Numbered from the stretch's first letter, positions 26,547 to 35,330 are shown. The stretch is 45,172 bases of DNA from Planktotalea frisia (GCF_001890925.1 NZ_MLCB01000115.1:1-45172); one strand, 5' to 3'. Notes: a model not told the origin generated them from the letters alone. A program made the numbers and translations.

Positions 26547-26580
26547 ACATGACGTTGGATCAGGTTGATTTGTTAATCTG

Positions 26581-27261
26581 TTAGCCCTTTTTGTTGGCGT
26601 CTTGCCAAGCACGGGGATCATTGAGGAAGGCTTCGACGCCGTCCAATGTTTCCGCATCAAAAGTGTTTTGCGCTTTGGCTTCCGCCAGTACATCCCACCA
26701 TGTGCACAGGTGGTGCAATGTAACCCCATGATCCCCGAGCGTTTTTTCGGTTTCGGGGAAGATGTCGTAGTAGAAAATAACCGCCGTGTGCGCGCAGGTG
26801 GCCCCGGTTTCGCGAATCGCATCGACGAAGCTTAGTTTTGAACCGCCGTCTGTGGTGAGGTCTTCGACCAACAACACGCGCTGACCCTCAGTCATGTCGC
26901 CCTCAATGCGTGCGCCGCGCCCGTAACCCTTTGGCTTTTTGCGCACATAGGTCATCGGGAGCGCCATGCGCTCTGCGACAAGGGCCGCGAAAGAAATGCC
27001 CGCTGTCTCGCCACCTGCGATATTGTCAAACGCTTCAAAACCCGCGTTGCGCATCACTGTGACGGTCATGAAGTCCATCAATGCGGAGCGGATACGCGGG
27101 TAGGAGTTGGGTTTGCGACAATCGATATAGGTCGGGCTTGGCAGGCCAGAGGCGAGAATGAATGGCTCTTTGGCGTTGAAATGCACAGCTTTGATTTCAA
27201 GCAGCATACGCGCTGTGAGGCGTGCAATTTCTTCGGAAGGGGGGAAGCTGGATGGGATCAT
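26581..27261 (-). CDS. pyrE: Orotate phosphoribosyltransferase
   Basis: This enzyme joins orotate and PRPP to give OMP in pyrimidine synthesis. The PRPP-binding motif is [14 protein letters not shown], preceded by the conserved [16 protein letters not shown] loop. The 226-residue length is normal for the alphaproteobacterial form. It lies just after pyrC on the same strand, with a GC-rich repeat in the 78-nt gap, so the two pyrimidine genes probably act as a unit. Confidence 0.95.
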   Translation of the reverse strand: MIPSSFPPSEEIARLTARMLLEIKAVHFNAKEPFILASGLPSPTYIDCRKPNSYPRIRSALMDFMTVTVMRNAGFEAFDNIAGGETAGISFAALVAERMALPMTYVRKKPKGYGRGARIEGDMTEGQRVLLVEDLTTDGGSKLSFVDAIRETGATCAHTAVIFYYDIFPETEKTLGDHGVTLHHLCTWWDVLAEAKAQNTFDAETLDGVEAFLNDPRAWQDANKKG

Positions 27262-27288
27262 AGCAAGGCTCGTTTTTGTGAATAGGGG

Positions 27289-27334
27289 GCGAGGGGCCAG
27301 CCCCTCGCAATCCCCGGGATATTTATGAAGAGAG
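27289..27334 (+). repeat. GC-rich intergenic repeat, copy 1
   Basis: A perfect hairpin GCGAGGGGCCAGCCCCTCGC (27289-27308) is followed by AATCCCCGGGATATTTATGA and AGAGAG. The 46-nt block is nearly identical to 41594-41639. It lies between pyrC (stop 27340) and pyrE on the minus strand. Similar blocks are common in Roseobacter intergenic DNA, from memory. Confidence 0.75.
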
Positions 27335-27339
27335 TAAGG

Positions 27340-28377
27340 TCAAGACGTAACAGACCAATGGAGATCAAAGCCGGGATCGAAGAGCGTGACTTCGCCGACG
27401 CCTGTGATGATTTTCTCAGGGTAGGTCGGCGGCGTTTTGCTCAGCGTTATGGTCTCGTCATTGGGGGCAAGGCCGTAGTGTTTTGGACCATTCAAAGAGG
27501 CGAAGCTCTCGAGCTTGTCCAGAGCGCTTTGTTTATCGAAGACTTCGGCAAGAATGGACATCGTGTTGGTTGCCGTAAAGCATCCTGCGCAGCCGCAAGC
27601 GTTTTCTTTGAGCACATCCGTATGTGGCGCTGAGTCTGTACCTAGAAAGAACCGCGCCTCGCCGGAGGTCGCAGCATCCACAAGCGCTTCGCGGTGAAGC
27701 TCGCGTTTGGCAACGGGTAGGCAATAATAGTGCGGTTTGATCCCGCCCACGAGGATGTGGTTGCGGTTGATGACCAAGTGATGCGTGGTAATCGTAGCGC
27801 CAAGGCTGTCGTCTTGAGCGCGCGCATAATCGACGGCGTCTTTGGTGGTGATATGTTCCATCGTAACTTTGAGGCCGGGTGTGGCGCGACGGATCGGGTC
27901 GAGAATTTTGTCGATGAAGACGGCTTCACGATCAAAGATATCCACCTCAGAGTCAGTGACTTCACCGTGTAGGCACAGTGGCAAGCCGATCTCCGCCATC
28001 ACATCGAGCACAGGTTGCACACGCGCGAAATCGCGTACGCCGCTGGCAGAGTTGGTTGTGGCACCCGCAGGGTAGAGTTTTACCGCTTTGATCAGACCGC
28101 TTGCATGGGCTGCGCGCACATCTGCGGGATTTGTGTCCTCCGTGAGGTAGAGCGTCATCAAAGGCTCGAACGTCATGCCCTCTGGCAGCGCCTCTATGAT
28201 GCGCGCTTGGTAGGCGAGGGCATCAGCGCCTGTGACCACCGGGGGCACAAGGTTGGGCATAATGATCGCGCGGGCAAAGTGGCGTGCGGTTTCAGGCAGC
28301 ACAGCGCGCAGCATATCGCCATCGCGCAGGTGTAAATGCCAATCGTCGGGGCGGCGGAGGGTAAGGCTATCAGTCAT
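27340..28377 (-). CDS. pyrC: Dihydroorotase
   Basis: This zinc amidohydrolase cyclises carbamoyl aspartate to dihydroorotate. The metal motif [10 protein letters not shown], the carboxylated-lysine strand [12 protein letters not shown], the two later His motifs and TDSAPH are all present, as in the E. coli-type (class II) PyrC. The ATG at 28377 gives 345 residues, the family size. It is upstream of pyrE on the same strand. Confidence 0.95.
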   Translation of the reverse strand: MTDSLTLRRPDDWHLHLRDGDMLRAVLPETARHFARAIIMPNLVPPVVTGADALAYQARIIEALPEGMTFEPLMTLYLTEDTNPADVRAAHASGLIKAVKLYPAGATTNSASGVRDFARVQPVLDVMAEIGLPLCLHGEVTDSEVDIFDREAVFIDKILDPIRRATPGLKVTMEHITTKDAVDYARAQDDSLGATITTHHLVINRNHILVGGIKPHYYCLPVAKRELHREALVDAATSGEARFFLGTDSAPHTDVLKENACGCAGCFTATNTMSILAEVFDKQSALDKLESFASLNGPKHYGLAPNDETITLSKTPPTYPEKIITGVGEVTLFDPGFDLHWSVTS

Positions 28378-28473
28378 GCAAAAGCGCATACACCGAAGCA
28401 GGCAAAAGGGCTAGGGGTTTGCGCGAGGGACGAAACATCGCTAAGCGGGAGCTTGAAATTAAGGAATGCTGTC

Positions 28474-28740
28474 ATGATTTTTACGTTGATCACTGGATTT
28501 GTCGTCGGAGTGTTTTTCACACAGGCGCAGCCGTTCATTTCGGGTTTGCTAGAGCGCGCGAATGTGGCTTTGGCTGAAACCCAGATGAGCCTGTTCAATT
28601 TTGCAATATGCCTTGGGGCAGCAGCGATGCTGTTGAACCTGATTGGCGTGCACAGCTATCCTGTTCTCTTGTGCCTAGGCGCAGCAGTTGGCGTCGCGCG
28701 CAAGCCGCTTCTCGATCGTATCACATCGCGCGGTGCATAG
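28474..28740 (+). CDS. Small two-helix membrane protein
   Basis: This 88-residue protein has two hydrophobic helices (about 3-18 and 42-72). AAGGA upstream supports the ATG at 28474 over the longer frame from 28336, which overlaps pyrC antisense. I do not recognise the family. The stop TAG is directly followed by the ATG of the SRPBCC gene at 28741, so the two are translated together. Confidence 0.65.
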   Translation: MIFTLITGFVVGVFFTQAQPFISGLLERANVALAETQMSLFNFAICLGAAAMLLNLIGVHSYPVLLCLGAAVGVARKPLLDRITSRGA

Positions 28741-29190
28741 ATGAAAACGGTCCGCTTGAGCCATATCTACGAGCATACGCCCCGCGACGTGTGGCGTGTC
28801 GCAACGGATTTGGAGTGTTTGCAAGAAGCGGTGCGCGGCCTGCTCTCGTTTGAAGGGATGCCCAAAGGGGTGATACATCAGGGACAGGTTGTTGACGTCA
28901 AAGTCTCTATGTTCGGGATTTTGCCTGCGCAGCCTTACCGTATGGAGTTGATCGAGTTCGATGACGCTGAGATGCGATTTAAGTCGAACGAAGTGGGCAT
29001 GGGTGTTGAGCATTGGCAGCATAGCTTGCGCATTGTGCCACATGCGCAGGGCGCTGAATTGCACGATGAGATCGAAATTGAAGCAGGATGGCGCACGCCG
29101 CTGATCGCCGTTTGGGCGCGCTTCATGTATAAACGCCGCCACAAGCCGCGTCAAAAAATGCTATTGCGTCACTCTGGCTCAGCGGGCTGA
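28741..29190 (+). CDS. SRPBCC (START/Bet v1-like) domain protein
   Basis: The 149-residue protein opens MKTVRLSHIYEHTPRDVWRV, typical of the SRPBCC helix-grip fold, which binds hydrophobic ligands in a deep pocket. The alternating strand pattern and a C-terminal helix fit. The ligand is unknown. The 3' end overlaps the convergent gene (29169-30125) by 22 nt. Confidence 0.75.
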   Translation: MKTVRLSHIYEHTPRDVWRVATDLECLQEAVRGLLSFEGMPKGVIHQGQVVDVKVSMFGILPAQPYRMELIEFDDAEMRFKSNEVGMGVEHWQHSLRIVPHAQGAELHDEIEIEAGWRTPLIAVWARFMYKRRHKPRQKMLLRHSGSAG

Positions 29191-30125
29191 GCGCTCTCTC
29201 GTTCTTGCAGAGCGGCAATCTGATCTGCGCGTTTCTTGAAACGGGGGGCATTGAGCGCTTCGGCCGCGTGATTGCATATTGTCTTGGCAAAGCCCCAGCG
29301 TTTCGCATCTTCGGTATCGCCCAAGACCGCCCGCAAATAGTTGCGGTCCTTGCGGCGTTCGCGGTGAAGCATGTGAAACGTGTTAGGGACAGCATCGCCT
29401 GCGCCAATCGCGCTGAGCAACGGGTAAAAAATCTCAAGCCGCAGCATTTGCAGATCAAGCGCGGAGCCGAAATAGCTCATCCGCAGTTTGTCTACGTTTG
29501 AGCGCGTGAAGAGTGCGGCATGCATCGCATCCAACTCGACCTTCGGGTCATAAATAATCGTCGCGCGTTGGGCCGCATCAAGCATGTCGGGCGCATAGCC
29601 ATAGCGGTCGGTAAAGCTTGTGCGACGCATACGGCGAAAACGGTCATCCCATTCCGTCACACGCGGATCAAGCGTGGCTTGCGGGTTCAGGGCGAGTACC
29701 TGCGCACCGGGGGCGGCCACAGAGAACGCGCTCGCGGCATATCCGCAAGAGCCAGTGCCGTAGAAAATCACCTGATCAAAGTCTTCAAAGAAACCATCGT
29801 CAATCAAACGGTCAAAATAGCGATAGATTGACGGATCGCGGAACCACGTTTCGCCATCGCTGAAAAAACTTAAGAGGGACCAACCTTTTTTTCGCACCAT
29901 TTCAAAACCAATTGGGTGAGCCTTGCTGTTGATGTTCTGGACGGATTGCAGGGTTTCAAAACTGACGAGCAGCGTTTTGCCACCATCAAAAAATGCTGCA
30001 TTGTGCTTGGCGCTGAGCGGTTGGAAATATCCGACTTCATCGGCCAGCTCTTCGAGCGCGCCGAGCCAGGCTGGCCCAGATTGCCCTGCGAGGGACTCTT
30101 CCAATAGATGCGTTGCGTCCTGCAT
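29169..30125 (-). CDS. Conserved alpha/beta-fold protein of unknown function
   Basis: The ATG at 30125, with AGGAG at ideal spacing, gives 318 residues. The centre holds a beta strand and turn, VIFYGTGSCGYAASAFS, followed by a strand-turn of Rossmann or alpha/beta-hydrolase type. It looks like a nucleophile elbow in which the usual GxSxG has become GTGSCG, so the catalytic Ser may be displaced. Relatives in this clade are labelled phosphoadenosine phosphosulfate reductase in some annotations, but no CysH motif is present. No assignable reaction. Confidence 0.7.
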   Translation of the reverse strand: MQDATHLLEESLAGQSGPAWLGALEELADEVGYFQPLSAKHNAAFFDGGKTLLVSFETLQSVQNINSKAHPIGFEMVRKKGWSLLSFFSDGETWFRDPSIYRYFDRLIDDGFFEDFDQVIFYGTGSCGYAASAFSVAAPGAQVLALNPQATLDPRVTEWDDRFRRMRRTSFTDRYGYAPDMLDAAQRATIIYDPKVELDAMHAALFTRSNVDKLRMSYFGSALDLQMLRLEIFYPLLSAIGAGDAVPNTFHMLHRERRKDRNYLRAVLGDTEDAKRWGFAKTICNHAAEALNAPRFKKRADQIAALQERESAQPAEPE

Positions 30126-30312
30126 GTGTTGCTCCTGCACGTCTCATATGGACCGATCTGTCGCGGTCCTTTGATGTGGTGATAGCGCTCAAATGGGGCA
30201 GCAATTAGAAAAACATGGGTTCATCTTTGGACATAGATGCGTTGCGCCCGCGATTGTTTTCGCGCAGGTTCAAGCCACTGATGCGCAACATCACCACAAA
30301 GGGCAGCGCGGG

Positions 30313-31290
30313 ATGAGCAACACCGATTTCGACAATATTCCCGAGCAAGCGCTCGCTTGGCACCGCGCTGGGCAGGGGGCGGCTTTGGCCACCGTGATCG
30401 AGACATGGGGCAGCGCACCGCGACGTGTGGGCAGCCAGTTAGCGATTAGCGGGCAGGGCGAAATCGTCGGGTCTGTCTCTGGTGGGTGTGTCGAAGGCGC
30501 GGTGATTGTCGAAGCGATCGAAGCCATCCAGCAAGGTGATGCGCGAGAGTTAGAGTTCGGTGTTTCTGACGGCGATGCGTTTGCCGTAGGGCTTGCCTGT
30601 GGTGGTACGATCCGCATTTTGGTCGAGCCTGTAGGTCAAGCTCTGAGCAGTGATTTGCTCGCCGAACTGGTCGCTGCGCGCGCTGCGCGTAAACCGATTG
30701 CTTACGTGATCGATCTGGAAACGGGCGTGCGCAGTTTAGCGACTAACGGGTTTGAGACGCGTTTTTCGATGGATCGTTCCGGCTTTGAAGAGGACAGCAA
30801 ACGCTTTGTTGCCATTCACAATCCACCTTTGCGATTGTTGATCGTTGGCGCGGTGCATATCACGCAAGCGCTTGTTCCAATGGCAAAAATGGCGGGTTAC
30901 GATCCGATGGTGGTTGATCCGCGCGAGAGTTTTGCAAGCCAAGCACGTTTCCCCGATGTCACACTCTCTCATGAGTGGCCGTTGGATGCGGCGAGCGCCT
31001 TTGATATGGATGCGCGTACAGCATTGGTACTGCTGACGCATGACCCAAAACTCGATGATCCGGTATTACAACTCGCGTTGAAAAGCCCTGTCGCCTATAT
31101 CGGTGCGCTTGGTTCTAAACGGACCCATGCGAAACGCCTTGAACGCTTGCGAAATGCGGGTTTTTCGGCAGCAGAGTGCGCGCGTATTCAAGGGCCCATT
31201 GGTCTTGATCTTGGCGCAAGCAACCCAGCAGAGATTGCGATCTCTATCATTGCGCAAATGGTTCAAATGCTGCGTAAGGGCAACCAATGA
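30313..31290 (+). CDS. xdhC: XdhC-family molybdoenzyme maturation protein
   Basis: The 325-residue protein has an N-terminal XdhC/CoxI domain (GSAPRRVGSQLAI, GSVSGGCVEGAV, LACGGTIRILVEP) and a C-terminal Rossmann XdhC_C domain ending GLDLGASNPAEIAISI. XdhC binds molybdenum cofactor and supports its sulfuration and insertion into xanthine-dehydrogenase-type enzymes. No such enzyme gene is adjacent. The ATG at 30313 fits the family; the frame extends to 30193 without homology. Its stop overlaps the next gene by 4 nt. Confidence 0.9.
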   Translation: MSNTDFDNIPEQALAWHRAGQGAALATVIETWGSAPRRVGSQLAISGQGEIVGSVSGGCVEGAVIVEAIEAIQQGDARELEFGVSDGDAFAVGLACGGTIRILVEPVGQALSSDLLAELVAARAARKPIAYVIDLETGVRSLATNGFETRFSMDRSGFEEDSKRFVAIHNPPLRLLIVGAVHITQALVPMAKMAGYDPMVVDPRESFASQARFPDVTLSHEWPLDAASAFDMDARTALVLLTHDPKLDDPVLQLALKSPVAYIGALGSKRTHAKRLERLRNAGFSAAECARIQGPIGLDLGASNPAEIAISIIAQMVQMLRKGNQ

Positions 31291-32288
31291 AGTTTGGGCC
31301 ACGCGCGCTTGATGACTGCGTTGGTAGCATTCTCGCGCATTCAGTTGATGCCAATGGCACACGAGTGCGCAAAGGCGTTATGCTCGACCAAGCCCATATT
31401 GCGACCCTTAGGGCTGCAAATATCGCCGAGATTACTGTCGCTACACTAGAGAAGGGCGATGTTGAGGAAAATGAAGCCGCCTATCGTCTTGGTGAAGCTT
31501 TGCTTGATGGAACCACAGGGCTCAGCGCCAGTATTGCCGCGACGGGACGTGTGAATATCATCGCCGATGGTGCAGGTGTTGCGATCCTCAATGTGCAGAG
31601 GCTTACAAAGCTCAATGAAATCAATCCAATGGTCAGTTTCGCGACAGTACCACCGCATCACCAAATGCACCGGGCCGGTATGCTTGGGACTGTTAAGATC
31701 ATCTCTTATGCAGTGCCTGAACCTGATCTTGTTCAGGCCAGTGCTTTAGCACGGGGTGCGATTTCGCTGGCGCATCCACTGCGCAAAACGGTGACCCTGA
31801 TCATCACTCAAATCCGTGAGGGCAGCGATGAAGGTAAAGGCATTGCCGCAATTTCTGCGCGCCTTGCTGCGCTCGAAAGCCCGTTGATTGAAACACTCAC
31901 ATGCGCGCATCGCCTTGATCCTTTGGTCGACGCGATCACATCGGCAAAGGGTGAGGTGATCTTGATCCTTACCGGCTCGGCCACCTCGGACCCTTTGGAT
32001 GTTGCGCCTGCGGCTCTTGGCATTGCAGGCGGTGAATTGATCCGGTTTGGCATGCCCGTTGATCCCGGTAACTTGCTGTTCTTAGGCAGTATTGGCGACA
32101 AACCTGTTATCGGCCTTCCGGGATGTGCCCGCTCGCCTGCTTTGAATGGTGCGGATAAAGTGCTCAGTCGTGTGCTCTGTGGCGTGCCTGTGAGCAGTTC
32201 TGATATCGCTGGTATGGGGGTGGGTGGTCTGCTCAAAGAAATTCCGACGCGACCAAGACCACGGCAGCACACGCTAAACACTCTGTAA
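31287..32288 (+). CDS. Molybdopterin-binding protein (MoCF/MogA-type domain)
   Basis: The 333-residue protein has a MoeA/MogA-like molybdopterin-binding fold: GEVILILTGSATSDP, FGMPVDPGNLL and IGLPGC near the C-terminus match that domain. In many relatives this domain is fused to a MobA-like nucleotidyltransferase; that part is absent here. Together with XdhC it forms a two-gene molybdenum-cofactor handling module. Whether it makes a dinucleotide form of the cofactor is not known. Confidence 0.85.
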   Translation: MKFGPRALDDCVGSILAHSVDANGTRVRKGVMLDQAHIATLRAANIAEITVATLEKGDVEENEAAYRLGEALLDGTTGLSASIAATGRVNIIADGAGVAILNVQRLTKLNEINPMVSFATVPPHHQMHRAGMLGTVKIISYAVPEPDLVQASALARGAISLAHPLRKTVTLIITQIREGSDEGKGIAAISARLAALESPLIETLTCAHRLDPLVDAITSAKGEVILILTGSATSDPLDVAPAALGIAGGELIRFGMPVDPGNLLFLGSIGDKPVIGLPGCARSPALNGADKVLSRVLCGVPVSSSDIAGMGVGGLLKEIPTRPRPRQHTLNTL

Positions 32289-32362
32289 CACTTCAGCTTT
32301 CCCTTGCTGCGCCAAATCGGATCTTTTAGCGTTGCCACCTACCTGATCCCAAGGAGGCGCAA

Positions 32363-32875
32363 TTGGGCTACGACTACGATGCTTCATACAAGACAACGCC
32401 GCAAGCTTTGGGTGCACCCAATCAACTCTTTGTTGATGTTTTTCAGAGCTTTACCAAAGCCCCGCTGCGCGTTTTGGATGTTGGATGTGGCCAAGGTCGT
32501 GATGCTTTACACATCGCGCGCTTGGGCCATAGCGTGGTTGGCATCGATCTATCGCCGAGCGGCGTCGCTGACATGTGCCGCGCCGCAGCAACGGAAAACC
32601 TCGACGTTGAAGGGCGTGTCGCGGACATAACCGAGTTCGTGCCTGAGGGCGTGTTTGATGTGGTTTTGATTGATAGAACGCTGCATATGCTAGCCGAAAC
32701 GCCCCGATTGTTCGTGCTAGCGCGCCTGATTCAGCATGTTGTTCCCAAAGGGCGCGTGCTGATCGAGGATGAGCGCTCTAACATTGCGGGGTTCAAAACA
32801 GTCCTGCAACAAGACGAGAGTGTTTGGGATACCGTCTTTGAAAAGGGTGGCACTTTGTTCGTGCAAAAACACTAG
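32363..32875 (+). CDS. Class I SAM-dependent methyltransferase
   Basis: The product is 170 residues. The start codon is TTG at 32363, preceded by a strong AAGGAGG at 5-nt spacing, which decides the start. Motif I is VLDVGCGQGRDALHIA, followed by VVGIDLSPSGV (acidic loop for SAM), as in TehB-like methyltransferases. The substrate is unknown. It follows the molybdopterin-binding gene by 74 nt and converges on infC through a shared terminator. Confidence 0.85.
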   Translation: MGYDYDASYKTTPQALGAPNQLFVDVFQSFTKAPLRVLDVGCGQGRDALHIARLGHSVVGIDLSPSGVADMCRAAATENLDVEGRVADITEFVPEGVFDVVLIDRTLHMLAETPRLFVLARLIQHVVPKGRVLIEDERSNIAGFKTVLQQDESVWDTVFEKGGTLFVQKH

Positions 32876-32886
32876 CCCCCAACAAA

Positions 32887-32912
32887 AAAGTCCGGCTCAA
32901 AGGCCGGACTTT
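32887..32912. terminator. Bidirectional terminator between methyltransferase and infC
   Basis: AAAGTCCGG (32887-32895) pairs with CCGGACTTT (32904-32912) around an 8-nt loop. On the minus strand the stem is followed by TTTTTTG, a good U-tract for infC; on the plus strand the U-tract is weak. Confidence 0.8.
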
Positions 32913-32935
32913 CTGTCTATGTCTCAGTGTAGAGC

Positions 32936-33481
32936 TTATTTCGGCAAAGGCCCGATCAACATCACCATCTGGCGACCTTCCATCTTTGGAAAGTTCTCTA
33001 CGCGCCCATGCTCTTTGGTGTCTGCAGCAACACGCTCAAGCAGTTCGCGACCCAAGTTCAAGTGTGCCATCTCACGTCCACGGAAACGCAAAGTGACTTT
33101 CACTTTATCGCCATTTTCCAAGAACTTATACACGTTTCGCATCTTGACTTCGTAGTCGTTCGTATCCGTGTTCGGACGGAACTTAACTTCTTTAATCTCG
33201 ATGATCTTTTGCTTCTTGCGTGCTTCAGCTTCACGCTTTTGCGTCTCGTATTTGAACTTACCGAAGTCCATGATCTTGCAAACAGGCGGATTGGCATTCG
33301 GCGATATCTCGACCAGGTCTAGGCCAACTTCTTCAGCCATAACCATTGCTTTGGCAGGGTGGATTACACCCACGTTTTCGCCGTCTGCGCCAATGAGGCG
33401 GATCTCTGGAGAGCGGATTTTATCGTTAATACGAGGTCCGGTGTCGCGCTGTGGCGGCGCATTGTGAGGTCTGCGGGCTAT
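32936..33481 (-). CDS. infC: Translation initiation factor IF-3, non-canonical ATA start
   Basis: IF3 monitors start-codon and tRNA selection on the 30S subunit. The C-terminal domain ([24 protein letters not shown]) and the N-terminal domain ([20 protein letters not shown]) are complete. Upstream of the first ATG/GTG-type start (GTG 33373) the frame still reads [19 protein letters not shown], the family N-terminus, back to an ATA at 33481; a stop (TAG) lies 11 codons further. AAGGA sits 8 nt before the ATA. This gives 181 residues, the normal size. Rare start codons on infC allow IF3 to limit its own synthesis, known for E. coli (AUU). Confidence 0.9.
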   Translation of the reverse strand: MARRPHNAPPQRDTGPRINDKIRSPEIRLIGADGENVGVIHPAKAMVMAEEVGLDLVEISPNANPPVCKIMDFGKFKYETQKREAEARKKQKIIEIKEVKFRPNTDTNDYEVKMRNVYKFLENGDKVKVTLRFRGREMAHLNLGRELLERVAADTKEHGRVENFPKMEGRQMVMLIGPLPK

Positions 33482-33681
33482 GGGATTTATCCTTTGATAG
33501 CTATTTATCTAGGCGTGCACGGTATCCTCGCATGCATTGTTCTTCAAGCGCCAAATCGTGCAATTTGCGCTCTTAGACGGTGTTTTCCCCTTGCGCTTAG
33601 CGCGCTATCAGAGCACTTCGCGCTTGCAGCATCCGAGCAGGACGCATCGGGTGCACTTGATTATCTCTGGGGGATTATTCC

Positions 33682-34413
33682 ATGAAAAACTTGATTTGGG
33701 TCGTGATCGCGGCACTCGTTCTTGGCGGCGGTTATACGCTTTACTCGAACAACGTTGCTGAAAAAGCTTCGATGGCGCAAGCGGAAGCCGACAAAGCTGC
33801 GGCCGCTGCAACGGCGGCTGAAGAAGCTGCTGCTGCAAAAGCGACTGAGGAAGCTGCGGCCGCTGCTGCGAAACTCGAAGAAGAAGCTAAAATGGCTGAA
33901 GAGGCGGCGGCTGCGGCTGCTGCAAAGCTAGAAGAAGAAGCGAAAATGGCAGAAGAGGCTGCTGCTGCGGCTGCTGCAAAGCTAGAAGAAGAAGCTAAGA
34001 TGGCTGAAGAGGCGGCTGCTGCCGCTGCTGCGAAGCTCGAAGAAGAGGCGACTGCCGCCGCGGCCAAGCTTGAAGAAGAAGCAAAAGCTGCTGCCGCTGC
34101 AACCGAAGAAGCTGCTGCAGCTGCCAAAGCAGAAGCCGAAGCCGCCGCAACAGCCGCCGCTGAAAAGGCTGCCGCTGCCGCTGCTGAGGCCGCAGAAACT
34201 GCCGCCGCCGCAACCGAAGAAGCCGCAGGCGGCATGGCGGACCTGCTGACGCCTGAAGGTTTCAGCCTCGACAAGGTCGCTGAAATGATCGACGGTTCCG
34301 AGCTCGGTGCGTTGAAGAAAACAGCTCTGAAAACAGCTTTGAGCGGCGCGCAGGACAATCCTGAGCTGCTCTCAGGTGTGCTTGAGCAGATCAAAGGCGC
34401 GCTTGGAATGTAA
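33682..34413 (+). CDS. Alanine-rich membrane-anchored protein with 18-residue repeats
   Basis: The 243-residue protein has an N-terminal membrane anchor (about 3-20) and then a long Ala/Glu/Lys helix-forming stretch (about 30-208). It includes three perfect tandem copies of an 18-residue unit KLEEEAKMAEEAAAAAAA (64-117). The C-terminal 35 residues (GLDKVAEMIDGSE-like) are folded-looking and unlike the rest. It recalls TolA-type stalk proteins in layout, but no TolA domain is seen. It stands alone with its own terminator, divergent from infC. The function is unknown. Confidence 0.75.
   Translation: MKNLIWVVIAALVLGGGYTLYSNNVAEKASMAQAEADKAAAAATAAEEAAAAKATEEAAAAAAKLEEEAKMAEEAAAAAAAKLEEEAKMAEEAAAAAAAKLEEEAKMAEEAAAAAAAKLEEEATAAAAKLEEEAKAAAAATEEAAAAAKAEAEAAATAAAEKAAAAAAEAAETAAAATEEAAGGMADLLTPEGFSLDKVAEMIDGSELGALKKTALKTALSGAQDNPELLSGVLEQIKGALGM
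33871..34032 (+). repeat. Three tandem 54-bp coding repeats
   Basis: Residues 64-117 of the alanine-rich protein are three identical 18-residue units. The DNA copies differ at a few third positions, so the array is under protein-level conservation or is not very recent. Copy number may vary between strains. Confidence 0.7.
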
Positions 34414-34439
34414 GCTACCGCTCTTTCGAACACGATAAG

Positions 34440-34467
34440 AACCTCGCACTTCGGTGCGGGGTTTTTT
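34440..34467 (+). terminator. Rho-independent terminator of the alanine-rich gene
   Basis: AACCTCGCAC (34440-34449), a TTCG tetraloop, and GTGCGGGGTT (34454-34463) form a 10-bp stem running into a T-tract to 34467. A textbook intrinsic terminator. Confidence 0.9.
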
Positions 34468-34520
34468 CTTGCCAAGCCTCTTACTTTCAGGCTCCCTCAA
34501 ACGGACATGGAGGCTGCGCA

Positions 34521-35330
34521 ATGCACATCAGAAAACTCGCGGGCGCCGTCGGGGCCGAAATTACTAACATTGACCTGACACAGCTAAATAACCTCAGTTT
34601 CAATGAAATACGCGCTGCCCTGTTTTCACACGGCATGATTGTCATCCGCGACCAAAACCTCACGCCTGAAGCGCACATCGCCCTGGCCGAGCGGTTTGGC
34701 CCCATCGACATAAACCGCTTTTTCGCGCCTGTAGACACTCATCCAATGATCGCTGAAGTACGCACCAAACCCGAAATGACCCACGTGATCGGTGGCACTT
34801 GGCACACGGATCACTCTTACGATCCGGCCCCTGCGATGTGTTCTATCCTCGCTGCGCGCGCGTTGCCTCCCTTCGGTGGAGACACGCTTTTCGCGTCGAT
34901 GACTGCTGCGTACGAAGGCCTCAGCGACGGGCTTACGCAGACCCTTCGCACCCTGCGTGCTGTGCATTCCGATGGTAGTTTCGCGCAGAGCAACGTGGGC
35001 ATCGACGCGCAAACAAGCGCATTTCGCCAACCTGTGGTGCATCCGGTCGTCATCGCTCATCCAACGACTGGTGCGCCATGTCTCTATGTGAATGGTGACT
35101 TCACATTGAACTTTGAAGGGTGGACACCTTAGGAAAGCGCGCCGCTTTTGAGCTACCTTTTTGCCCATGCCACGCGCCCAGAATATTCCTGTCGCGTGAC
35201 TTGGAAAGCAGGCTCCGTCGCCATCTGGGACAACCGCCTCGTGCAACACTTCGCCTGCGCCGATTACGCAGGGCACGAACGCTTGATGCACCGCATCACG
35301 GTGGAGGGCGAAACGCTCGCACCTTATTGA
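34521..35330 (+). pseudogene. TauD/TfdA-family 2OG/Fe(II) dioxygenase, interrupted by in-frame TAG
   Basis: TGGAGG precedes the ATG. The first 203 codons carry the proximal iron ligands H95 and D97 in WHTDHSYD. A TAG at 35130-35132 follows GWTP, after which the same frame resumes with ESAPLLSYLF and continues for 65 codons to 35330. The distal iron ligand (His in WDNRLVQH) and the 2OG-binding Arg (MHRITV) lie after the TAG, so a protein ending there cannot bind iron correctly. Relatives have Glu at the stop (TEEES-like), consistent with GAG to TAG. The intact gene would be about 269 residues, the usual size. A simple nonsense mutation is most likely. Confidence 0.88.

Noticed and set aside
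26389-26550. Longer DnaB N-terminus starting at 26550
   Set aside because: The extra 54 residues have no family homology, and the ATG at 26388 has a proper ribosome binding site.
30193-30312. XdhC start at 30193
   Set aside because: The added 40 residues do not resemble the XdhC N-terminus; family sequence begins at the ATG at 30313.
33741-34475. 244-codon antisense frame rich in Ala and Ser over the alanine-rich gene
   Set aside because: It is the reverse reading of GCN-rich repeats and runs through the terminator.
24298-35132. Stop-codon reassignment or programmed readthrough as a general explanation for the two interrupted oxygenases
   Set aside because: TAA, TAG and TGA all end other intact genes here, and the two stops differ; local mutation is simpler.
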